Source: Cyathus striatus
Taxonomy: Eukaryota > Basidiomycota > Agaricomycetes > Agaricales > Nidulariaceae
DNA: 64,000 nt
Reading direction: 5' to 3'
NCBI GenBank assembly: GCA_025738555.1
Contig: JAOVFP010000001.1
Span: 2,232,001-2,296,000 of the forward strand
Shown: piece after piece, positions 21,761 through 33,020 of the stretch
Layout: every line of letters begins with the position of its first letter
Position numbering within the stretch: position 1 is the first letter of the stretch
Notes under the pieces: generated by a model
Databases searched by the model: none
Seen by the model: the letters and a program-made list of their open reading frames with translations, nothing else
What the model was told of the DNA's origin: nothing
Translations under genes and position numbers: made by a program

Positions 21761-22559
21761 CGCTTAGTCACCACTACTTTTGTGCAACTTACATAGCACC
21801 GTGAGAAACAAGTTTTTTCCTTATTCCTTTAGCCAAAATGCTTGTATTCATGATGGGAACAAAATGTCTAGACGGATTTTTGAAATTGTCAAAACTGACA
21901 GAGTTATGATTTTTGTCCAACATAAATTCTGCCGCCTTATGTAACATACATATGCTATATGCAGTAATTTATTCCCACACTTGAGTATTACTAATCAAAG
22001 GCTCGCACAACTGTCGTTGGTGTGAAGTAAATATACTACTTTGATGAATACTTCTTTACCTGGGATTGTGCCTCCTTCACTCCCAGTCCATCATGATATG
22101 CCTTCATCCATTGCATCATACAATGTTCCCATCTCCCTATTGTTTTGATTCAAGAGCTTTGGGTAGATTTTCTTGAAGTGATGTGAACAGTGTATGGTCA
22201 CAATGTTCTCTGAGATAGTGCTTCACATCGCCACATCGCCCCAGAAGAGTGCCATTCCAAGTGCCACTGTCGGATTGAGATCCACTGGCATTTATTGATT
22301 CGTGATCAGGTTCCACTGTGTTGACAGTTAGGGTAGGACAGTGGCCTTCACCTAACAGGCCCAGTCTGAGGCATGCTTTGGCCTCTCATGCTCATGCAGC
22401 TGCTTCTTTTTTGGCTTTTTGTGGTCCAGGCATCATTTTACAAGTGATTATATAAGCTACATATGCGTAATCTATCGAAATATACACGCATATAATTTCA
22501 ATTTTTTTCGCCCCCCAATTCCACCGTTGCACCAATGTGGCGCTGACTAAGCGCACGGC
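21761..22559. other. No recognised gene
   Basis: No domain or repeat is identified. A minus-strand frame near 22390-22660 ends MMPGPQKAKKEAAA but has no recognisable homologue and overlaps the low-copy repeat that follows. Confidence 0.4.
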
Positions 22560-23480
22560 ACCATAGATGAGACTTGGATGAGACTGATGAGAGACTGACA
22601 GCAGTGAGAGTCTAGAGGTCGCTGATGGTTCCAAAAACGTTTGACGTGGGATGTTATTAGCCACAGACTTCCGGACCGTTGACTCCGATGAGTGTCTGAT
22701 CCAACTGATTAAGAGCGTTTCCTAGTGGTAACAGTTACAAATGATGCACTTGATCTATTCATAGCGAGAAGCACGTTCGTTATCGATTGCCAACTGCTCC
22801 GTGGGACTGGGTGGTACTACAAGCCGCTCATCGATCTTATATTTATATAGAAAAGCGCCTGCTACCAGTAATATTATTAATATATCCACAATTCCTCATT
22901 TAACAGCACTAGTGTGCACTGTACAGGCGAATGTTGGGCGAATGTGGGACTAAACGCCTACATAAAAGCATGCCCATTGCCGACAGGTCCCCTCCAAGAT
23001 TGCTTCAAGATAGCGTGTGAGTGGATGTACAACAGTGTTGTATTCACGAAGATTCGTGGCTCAAATGAATAAGCGCCGACACCCATCCTAGATGTACCCA
23101 AGGTGTACCACTAATCGAAGGCGAAGCTTCAAGAGTACTAGCACATGAATCGATCTCACACTAGCATGTACATATGATTTGATCGATTTACTCATGGCAG
23201 TCGCTGTCAGTTTGTGAATATCCACGTTATCGACGCCCATCTTACACCTCATGCACGGACTCATCGATCTTGTATTTATACCTGACAGATATAAAAGCGC
23301 CTATCTTAAATATAACCTTGAACAAAAAGCTCCCTTCACAGCCTTGCAGGCGAATGTGGGATGGAGGTTGGATAGAGACATGCATATGCTGCTTATAACC
23401 ACCGTGTCGATGACTCCAATATATTTCTTCACATTACATCTAGCCTTCACAGGCGTAAATACAACGTCAGGAATTAATAC
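22560..23480. repeat. Low-copy repeat, uninterrupted copy
   Basis: GGTTCCAAAAACGTTTGACGTGGGA, cited here by its core AACGTTTGACGTGGGA, matches the flank at 37390-37520. The continuation CTATTCATAGCG.. and CTCATTTAACAGCA matches 47160-47340. Together they show the site before the 9.6 kb Harbinger insertion. Around 23160-23440 there is a further match, in inverse orientation, to 47560-47830 (GATCGATTTACTCATGGC, CATCGATCTTGTATTTATA). The function is unknown. Confidence 0.75.
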
Positions 23481-25539
23481 TTAATGAAATGTCGATCTCC
23501 TTCGCAACTACTTCGTTAAGGTTTTAACGACGCAAGCGAACGAAGATTGTACATGTATTAGTGGGCAAGAGATTGCTCATGAGCCAATGAGCAAATAAAA
23601 TCGTAAAGGCAGGGTGTCCAGGTTCTAGTACGACAGTTCAATAAAACTTGAAGCTTTGAAGGCAGGAACGTTTGGGGTAAAAGCGAACTAGAAGAATACA
23701 CAAACACGTCACGAACTAAACATTGTACGTCCGTAGCGAAGACGATTGCATTATCTTTGTCGAGTTACGTTGATTTTAGTAATCGCTGTATAATATCTGT
23801 GATACACGTCGGCGTCCGGGAGAACAATGCATAAATGAAACCCCGAGAGCTTTGAGTTTCCGCTGCGTCCAGTTGATGGCCTGAAGAGCGTACCGAAGAG
23901 GGACGAGGCGCCAGATAACACGGGTATATCATATAGTTTATGTAACTCTATAGCGCACGGACGCGACGCGACGAGGAAACAAAGTGAGCATTGGAGAGAT
24001 GCCTGGAGATGCGGGTCCCGGGGAGATGATTGTACTATATAACACAGACACGAGGTGAAAAGGTGAACGGGGATGTGAACATCGTTGAAAAATCTATTAG
24101 CATGTCTAAATGTGGATGAGAACTAGCAACAGTAATTGAAACCATTCAACTGTACATACCTCTCACAGCATCCCACGTCTCCAAACAGTGACTCGATATC
24201 GTCTACTTCCCTTCTTGTCAACTTCCCCTCCCGCCTTCCACGTAAGAGAGTGCCCCACTGTGGTAGTTACTACAGATCCGCTTGACGTTCGTCGAGAGTA
24301 TGAAATAGGACAGCGTTACACCCAGAGAATGTGGGAGGGGATAGCAACATGCATGGCCCGTCCTCCTCGAAGGCCGGTTACGAGTGAGTTGACGAAATCC
24401 AAGGTCTGGAGGAGTATATAGTCGAAGTGGAAGCATCACATGTGACAGGTCGTAAACGTATGACACCGCCGAGCGGTGGCAGCCGGAGGAAAGAGGTGGA
24501 CCGTGGACGTGGCAAGTGGAGCATCTCCGACAGCGAGCTAGGTCCAAATTCGAACTAGAAACTTGACGGCGTAACGCATATGTATAATAGCAGTGGAGGA
24601 GCGTGGTGGATTTGAAGAGAGGAGTAAATCCGAAGGCGGACGAGGTCCAAAAGAGAAGTGAAAATTGAGGGGGTTACGCATAAGTTTGAAGATACTGGAT
24701 GCATCACCACAGCTTGTTCGCAGAGGTAGAGGTGTGGCCGATATATCTTCGTTATATCTGTGCGCGCAGTACAGGAGAGTAGATGACATCCTAGGTCCAG
24801 ACAACGCGTAAGAACTTCACGTCTATGCAAGCTAACTTCGTGCAGGGAGGAAAGTGTTCGAAGAACACTGGGAAGGGATTCAATGAGACAGAATACTTGC
24901 ACAAATCGTAGAGAGCCTCTATGTAGGGGTGGATGAGAACGAGGAGCTAAAAATTCTTGAACAGGACTTACCATGGTAGTTTCTTCAAACACCAAAACAG
25001 CATCAGGAACCTCCTTTCCATACATCACGTCTGCCATCATCATTCCCTCGTACTTTCGTGTAGCTGCAAAGATTGATTAATGAGCGAGACTCGACGTCCA
25101 GGGGACAGAGGCTCTGGTGCGCCACCATATTCGGTATTTATGAAAGGGGCCGCAAAAGAATGTCGGCAGAGGACGAGAGCGGGCTGTGGAGATGCAGATT
25201 GTGTAGTTGAACTTGAAGTAGAGCTCTGTGTCGATTGGGAAGAGCAGCGTGAATTATGTACTCGAGGGCTGAGCCTGGTATAGCCTGGTACGGGCTTTGT
25301 GAACGTACACAGAAAGGGCCTTGAACGTGTCGACAACAAGGATTGCAGCCTGCGTCACTGTCGGTCACGCGCCGTTGTAAATATTAGACCTATTCAGCGT
25401 TATGCCAGTCGATCACTTAGTTAATAGTTAACGTTTTAACGTTAACACAATTGACGGACCGCTAGGGAGTAGCTTAACATGTGTGGTTTCTCTAACGGCG
25501 GCCCGATAAGATTAGATAAAACTACTTATATGTATTTGT
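23481..25539. other. No confident gene; weak relatives of the 49-54 kb family
   Basis: By eye the base composition is more GC-rich than the transposon blocks. Minus-strand frames near 24540-25340 show Ser/Pro/Leu-rich sequence without a domain I know. Sequence such as TTCGAACTAGA near 24550 resembles the unit ends at 51490 and 54795. Confidence 0.4.
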
Positions 25540-27535
25540 CACTCATCGCTAAATTCACACGGTTCGAACCACCTCTTCTTTGATCTCCCCTTCCACTTCG
25601 CATCTCCCTCGGACCTTTGACAAACCATGCCACCGCGATAACTAAGTGATCCCTTGTCTCTTCTTATATCGATTACGGACGCGTCTCGATTCTACCCGGT
25701 CAACGTTTCAACACTCGCGAAGACTATGTGGAGTCTGGACCTTGTCTGGACCCGGACTTCGAAATACCGCTGTGGTGCTACGATGAAGTGAAAATAGGGG
25801 GAATGGACTTGAGACTGGTATCTGTACTAAGTTCGTACTTTTTTATTCGCACTCGCATCTTCAGCTAATGCTCGACGTAGATAGGATTCTGGATTTACTT
25901 CTACTGACCCAGGATCAATCTGAACCACCGAAGCTCGACTACATATTCATATCCTGGAATATCTTAGCAGTCATGCGAGCGGATCCTCTTTCGTCAGCTC
26001 TTCACGCTTCTCGCCCCGTCTCGTAAAAGAACGGATGAACCTAGGGCCTACACCCAGAGCACCTCACGTGGATGTACCCGATCGACCGCGCCGTCACCTT
26101 AATCTTACAGCTATTCGATGCTCCGGGAAATCGGGATGGACGAATATTCTAGCTCATATGACACTGCTACAAGTGGGAGGTTGAACGAGGAGAAGGATTG
26201 CGTTGAGAGAAAGAGAAACAGGAGCTGGAAGGAGACGAATGGCTTCTTAAGGGAGAGTGCGTTGTAGACGTACCGTACGTGCCAGTTGCAGCATGTTTCT
26301 TCGTATTTATCTCATCTTCTCGTACAGGTGCAGCTGACTGTACTGGCCATTCTTCACGTGAAGAGCGCATCACAGGGCTCATCTGACCCCAAGGCCATTT
26401 CCCATGGGACACCACTGGCCGGCACCCATCCCCACCCCCTCACCGTCCACGATTCCACTTTGTACCTCACCAACCACCCATCTCCAACATACCCGATGCC
26501 TTTCGATGTCTACTACTTTTATTGCCCACTACGAGCCTACGTTCTCCGAGTCCCACACCCACACCCGCCCCTTCTACGAGACTTGGCTTGATGTCGTTGC
26601 AAATTGGCGTCTCGACCTTCTCTGAGTCTGTAACCTTGTCAAGCTTGCCTACTGTCACGCCATTTCAACCTGAACGACGATTACGAAGACCGTGCGAAGC
26701 ATGAAGGGTACTCGGTAGCGGGCTGTCGGGGTGGAGATGGTTGTAACGAGGATCGCCAACGCCGATATGGAGGCAGGGCGGTGTGGGTGGGCGGTGACGC
26801 TTGTACTTGCGTAAACGAATCTACGTCTACGTCGAGCTCTGCCTTAATGGTCGCCGGTGCAACATCGACTCTGCCAGTAGGAAAGTACACCTATCGCCAC
26901 TAACGAATTCTGAAGCGCTGGGCAGCACTGGAAGTATACGAACGGGTCTCGTCCGATTTGCTTCACCTCTCCCACAGAAGGCCGACTATTATTCGATTAG
27001 CTATCCACGCCCGAACTTGTATCTGAAGTTATGGGCCCTTTCGTTAACCCTTCACCCCATCTTGTAAAGAGCGGATGAAACCTAACGGCCTAGAGCCTAC
27101 ACCCTGAGCATCCGCATACCTGTGAGTACCCCATCGACCATGCCGTCACCTTGAGCTTACAACTACTTCAAGCACCAGGAATGAGCGAGTGATCTGACTA
27201 GTTGGACACTGGAGCATCTGCCCCAAGCTCGTGCGTGGATGAGAAAGGGTTTACTTTGAGGGAACGGGAAGCAGGAGCTGGAAGGAGGCTGATGACAGGT
27301 TGGGGGAGGGTGCATCGTGTACGAACCGTATGTGCCATTATCCATACAACACTTTTCTTTGTTGGTGTCTCATCTTCTCCTACAGGAATGACTGACAATT
27401 CTAACAGTTCTTCTCTTGCCGAGCGCATTGTAAACGGCCCGACAGCCACCCCCACCATCGTTCTCGCTTCGACTCTGTAGCCCACCAAATCCCTATTTTC
27501 ATCAAACACGGTGTCAATCCATGCAGCTCTCAATC
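25540..27535. repeat. Inverted paralogue of 52800-54850
   Basis: Read on the minus strand, 27535 to 25540 follows 52800-54850 block by block. Examples are TTGGTGGGCTAC-GAGTCGAAGCG, CTCATTCCCTCAAAGTAA-type sequence, GCTTGGGGCAGATGCTCCAGT, GTAAGCAAATCGGACGAGACC-type sequence, and finally TTCGAACCGTGTGAATT. Conserved protein-like pieces (for example LVGYRVEARTMVG on minus, or PTPTPAPSTRLGLMS on plus) compete on both strands and neither gives a full frame. This is probably a decayed gene or element family; I cannot name it. Confidence 0.65.
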
Positions 27536-30017
27536 TGATACCCCAAGAATCTGGCTTTGATGATCAAGATGCACACCTGTCCAGATAATGCAATGTGGTC
27601 TTCAGTAATTTGTAAGCCTTTGCGATTGGAGCATCTTCAAGAACTTACTGAAACAAACTAAGGTTTAAACACCAATATACAGAATATGAACAGCGTATAT
27701 GATTCCGCAATGTTCTCATTTCAGCTTGATGTAATGGAACAAAATGCAGGATATGGGATAGTATTGACATGTACACTATACGAGACGCTGTCTCCAATTC
27801 AGCGGAACGCCATGGTTAAATTACATGACGTTCCATTTCCACGCAGGTTAGCTATAACGACAACATCCCCTATATCATTAGCACACTGCGTCTACCAGGT
27901 ACCAAAGCAGTCTCCAAAAGGCATTCACGATGAGCGAAGTACCTAGCGCCAAGGAAGGTACGTAGAGTGGAGAGCTGTTGAATCTCGTCACTATGAGCCC
28001 GTAAACATTGTCGGCACAACAGAGGCCATTGGCCCCGATAGCACAATATCCAGAGGTGAGCCTGGGTGAGAATGAACTGAGTCGAGAGCCATGGGTGAGA
28101 TGCAGTGGTAGGGACAAACAATGGTAGCGGAGAAGGAGTGGAAGGAGCGAGGGGAGAGGTCGGATAAGGCGGTAAAGCCCTCCACATCCCCCTCCTAGAC
28201 ACGAGAGGGACGAAGTGCAGGCACTCTCTTCGCTGCGCCTTCATCCCCCTTCTATTTGAGGATGATCCCTCGAGTTACGCTTGAAAAAAACCGCATTGTC
28301 GAAGGTTCGTGTCCACTTGACCCCGCACGTCCTCATGCTGGTAGCTTTCCTCCTCTTCCTTTTCAATTCAGAACTATTATGGTTGGTGAGGACGGCATCG
28401 TGTACGGTCCAGAACACCTCCCGCCCCTCCCTTCACCCGCATTCCCCATGCCCTCCATATCATACACCTTCCTCATCGCCCGTCGTCCTCCCTACCCCCT
28501 TCGGCATCAAGTTGTTCCCCTCATCCCCCACATCCTATTAGCCCCTATGTCCTCTTTATCCCTAACTTCCTCCCGCAGCTCATTCTGCCGTCGAAATACT
28601 ATCTTCTTGATCCCGAGCTGCACCCCCGCCACGACTAACGACGCCTCCCTTTCGATCTCCAGATCTCTATCTGGCAACGAGATAAGAGTGAGGTTTAACG
28701 CGGTGTGGGATCCGTCGTAGAGAAGCACTGTGACGACCGAGGAGACACGTGCAGATGGGAGAGGAAGTGGTGTGTGAGGTAGCGGCGTTGCGAGAATAGA
28801 GCAGGCTTGTAACGGCCGACAATACCAGCGGGCGACGAGTGGGTAGATGACGAAGTGCGGTAGCGGAAGGCGAAGGATCATGGCGCCAAGGTGTGGCTGA
28901 GATTTTGCGAGGGGTAGATAATGCATTTGAGCAGTGTCGTAGCGGTATACACGTCGCCGGTGCGAAGAACGAGGGGGAGGAATTGTGAATGATAGGTAGG
29001 AGCCCGGAGATCCTGTAGTTTAGTCCCCCGAGGAAACTTGTTGAGGTTTCTGATCGAGCGAGAGGCTCCGCGTAGCGATACGTCGGCCGACAATATCCCA
29101 CCGAGTAACAAGAGGGAGAATGACGGAATAGCGGACGTCATAATGCAGCAGGCGACGGACAGCTGTTGGGATAGTAGTGACATTCGCATTGTCTCGGTGT
29201 CTTCCTCATTCTTCCTCATTCCTATGCCCTTTTCATACCCCACGTTCGCCCCATCCGATACGCCCGCCTTAACCCTTATCACCTTTCCCCACCTTCACCT
29301 TCACCCCTACAGCCGCCTCATATCCTGCATCCTCTATTCGGGCACGGACAACGTAGAGATCTGGCATGGAGTTGACGACGGCTTCGCGTAGCGTTGTAAC
29401 TGCGGACCAGACGCCAGCAGAGGCATGGTACGGCGGAGATGAGACAAACGGAGGGCGGGTGCTAGTCATCAGCATATGCTACCCACACGGACCGCTAAGA
29501 CATGCCAGCGCTTTTGACTACGCCTATCGCGTAACGCAGTAGGATCAACGAGGTTATAGACTCAGAACAATTTAGCGTTGGCTGTACAAACCCCCTGATA
29601 TCAGCGAAAGCTGTCGAAAGCAGTGAATGGAACATACCACTCCTCGCGAGCATGCTCCTTTCTACCCAAAGAAAGTATACTCCGTCTTTCTACCGCAGTG
29701 CTTCTGTTCCCTCGTATCGTTAACTCTATCGGTTCTCTCTTTCCTTGTGAGGTATCCACTGGTATCCCTTCGGGAAGCCACCTATTAATGTATCAAATGA
29801 ATGAACAGCCTTGAACAGCACGAATCCATATATACCTTTTACAGTGTGGTCGGAACGAGGCGAGCATAATCATTGACGCTGAGGTGGGTGGTTATGGCGA
29901 AGACTGCTGGGGGAAACATGTGTAAGTTCTTGGATAGAATTTCTAATATATGTCGGCGGTTACTACAAGATGGAAATGAGAGGGACATAGAGAAGGGGGA
30001 AGAGTGGGCGTATGTCC
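27536..30017. repeat. Segmental duplication, copy B
   Basis: Colinear with copy A (18640-21760) but without the 1.3 kb insertion and the MITE, and richer in GC. Minus-strand protein-like runs such as FLPLVLRTGDVYTATTLLK and GGILSADVSLRGASRSIRN align with copy A (FHAGDIYATTMLLEHI). The region therefore derives from coding sequence, now with stops and shifts. The right edge is formed by the insertion at 30027. Confidence 0.65.
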
Positions 30018-30026
30018 AGGCAGAGG

Positions 30027-31462
30027 CAGGCTCCTAAAACCAGCACGCTCGTATCTCGCTACAACCTCCTTAGGTAAACAAAGTCAAATATTTGCTTAAG
30101 GCAAATAAACCTAAGGGAGGTTCTGCTCGATAGAGCGGCTGGCAAATGTGGTCACCGAAGTTTCACCGCAGACCCTTTCCATCAACAGGGAAATCGACGG
30201 CGGGGCACGCCGCGTTCCCACATCATACATATGTACTCGCGCTCATGAACACCAATGATCACAGCTATCTACAATAATTCGAGCCTCATACTCTCGATGT
30301 ACTTATTCTCTTTATTTTTGGTCTTGCTCTCTGAAGAGTTCATTGGTATCTTCATATCTTGCTAAATATTATAATAATAATGTTATTGAAGTGTATCTGT
30401 ATTGTGGTAGAATTAAGGTAGAATATACTATAAATCTTTCTTCATAGATTTACAAGTGCGGTGTGATTGATGAAAGTGTAAAAGTGATGGGTGAGTTGTT
30501 CTAAAGTGTCGAGGGTAGGTGATTAGTAAGTTGGAGGGGAACATTCTTGAAACAAATACGACGAGAAAGATATAAAAAATTGAAGAAATGAGACAATAAA
30601 CTTCAAGGCTAACTGTGAGCGAGGCCAAACTATTCAATGAACTGTATGGAGGGAATTTATAGAAAGCTAGAACAAGGAGTTTACTTAACGAGGAATGGTT
30701 GATAAAATGGAAATTAATAATGTTGAGATCATAGATTTATGTAGAAAAAATGTAAGGTATAAAACAGAGAACTTGAACATACCGATGAATAGAAAGAAAA
30801 TTTAAAGAATAAAACCTACAGAGGGAGACTTGGGGCATTGACATGAGCTTCAGTAAAACTTGTTGTAAGGCATTCACTGGACATTGGTAGTGCAGAATAT
30901 TGACGATATTGCGGCGCTTGGGATGGTGTAGGAGTGTCAGCGTTGGAGGGAAAATGACAGAGAAAGTGAGAGTGAACAAATGCAAACACTGTGTCGATGC
31001 ACATACAAGCTGACTCCTTTCAGCCAACCAGTATTCAATTATTCAATTGTTGTTTAACTATTTGTAGACTGTGGACTCTGGAGTACATACTGTACCTACT
31101 TTATTTTCAATCTTTCACTTGAATTCATATATATGTAGGTCAATAATTTTGGCACATCCTGTTTATTCTATTACTCCACTGTACAAATACTATTACTGCA
31201 GTCCACAAAGTTAGACCAAAATAAATTATTTGTGCGTTGTTCATGAGCGCGAGTACATATGTATGATGTGGGAACGCGGCGTGCCCCGCCGTCGATTTCC
31301 CTGTTGATGGAAAGGGTCTGCGGTGAAACTTCGGTGACCACATTTGCCAGCCGCTCTATTGAGCAGAACCTCCCTTAGGTTTATTTGCCTTAAGCAAATA
31401 TTTGACTTTGTTTACCTAAGGAGGTTGTAGCGAGATACAAGCATGCTGGTTTTAGGAGCCTG
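30027..31462. mobile_element. 1.4 kb Mutator-like TIR element (non-autonomous)
   Basis: Terminal inverted repeats of about 225 bp (30027-30251 and 31238-31462) start CAGGCTCCTAAAACCAGCA and are nearly identical. The flanks are a perfect 9-bp direct repeat AGGCAGAGG (30018-30026, 31463-31471). Long TIRs plus a 9-bp duplication are the signature of Mutator-like elements. The interior has only short AT-rich frames, so transposase must come from elsewhere. The arms differ by few bases, which implies a recent insertion. Confidence 0.85.
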
Positions 31463-31471
31463 AGGCAGAGG

Positions 31472-32192
31472 TAGTACGAAATGCGACACTATACCGATCG
31501 AGTAACACACATACACATTCAAGTATTACACATACACATTGAAATTTTACACTTTGTATGTATTTGGTCTCGCGCGACATTTCAAAAATTAAAAGAAATA
31601 CCAAGAAAATAAAAAGGAGTAAATCATAAATAAAAGCAGATATAATGGAAATAAACAATAAATAAACAATAAAATATGATTCATATAGCTAGAGAAATTT
31701 TCGACCTGAGTTCGTTGTCTGTATCTTTCACTCTAGATTTCACTCAGTACTAATACCTCATACAATGTGTCCTCAATCTGATGTTGATTTCTTAAACACG
31801 GTTCCAAAGCATGTACTAGATGCATTTCAGGACCATGTAAGCAAATGTTTAAATGCCGCATCACATCATCACACTTATGATTGCCGGTTATGACGTTATG
31901 GCAGGTTTACAAGAAGGAATACATCGCAAGTAACCCTGCATTAGAACATATTTGCAACCACTTTAAGTGAAGTTTCTCACTCGTACTTAAGCGAGTTTCA
32001 ACTAAACCAGCGGCTCCAAGGCTCTCCAAGGTGGCTCATTTAGCCCTTCGGTTCATCTATACCTTACCAAAATTGTACGATTGGCCCATGGCACCAGCAC
32101 CTATGACATCATGTTCATTGCGACTCACAACGATAATCCCCCCAACTCGAATGCCCCTCTACATTCACAACGACATTCTACTGGTACTACAC
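31472..32192. other. No recognised gene
   Basis: AT-rich, with short ACACATACACATT direct repeats around 31510-31545. No domain or element end was identified. Confidence 0.4.
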
Positions 32193-32194
32193 TA

Positions 32195-32551
32195 CTGGAG
32201 GCTTTCGACCAATTGTTCAGTCACGCGTCACGCAGGTCCTCCAAACAGAACAATTTAGTCCTGCTGTCACGCGTCATGGACAGCTGCGAACAAAGGTTCT
32301 GTGAAACTAAAAGTCTGATTTTTTTTTAAAAAAACTTCAATGATTTGATACAAAATATAAGTGCTCTGTTACATTATAATTGTCTAATTTCCCTTCCAAA
32401 TTTACCTAGATTATGGGAAATTTTCATGACCACCATGAGATATGAACAAATTTTACCCCAGTCACGCTTAAAATTGGGAAGTGAACAGAACAATGAGTAA
32501 AACTTTTGTGTCACGCTGAAAATTGCCGAACAATTGGTCGAAAGTCTCCAG
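32195..32551. mobile_element. 357-bp mariner-like MITE, second copy
   Basis: The ends CTGGAGGCTTTCGACCAATT and AATTGGTCGAAAGTCTCCAG are inverted repeats flanked by TA (32193-32194 and 32552-32553). The sequence is related to the copy at 21189. No coding capacity. Confidence 0.85.
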
Positions 32552-32553
32552 TA

Positions 32554-33020
32554 CCATGCTTACACCAACCCTACCAATCATATTGATATTCTTGATCCCA
32601 TGATGAATGGCAACTGGCTACTTGATATTCACGACACAACAACACTAGAGGAGAGAAACTACCTGGGTGTGCATGAGATAGCAGAATTGGGATATGTCAA
32701 TTGAAAACAGAGGACAAGTGAAAGTCTTGTTGTTCTCTTCCAGGCTCCATAGCAGTAGTTGACAGAACATAATAATATGGAGGGAGGAGGTAGGAAGATG
32801 AAGGAGTTGACATTGTACAGCACTAGTATAGAGGTTGTGTGCGTGGAGGGTCTCACTCAGTGCTTTGGATATGCACACAACATGCGCATGAATCTTGTGT
32901 TGCCAGGATGCAACTGAACATGCACTGAACCAGTGGAGCTGATGTAAGCCTTTGGTAAGCCCCACAGCTGAGCTCAGCAAAATCTCAACTGGACTTAAGT
33001 GAGTTCCACTCACTGAAACT
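32554..33020. other. No recognised gene; 5' flank of the following gene remnant
   Basis: No domain is seen. A 185-codon minus-strand frame overlapping here (32645-33202) runs into the antisense of the next gene and has no features of its own. Confidence 0.4.
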
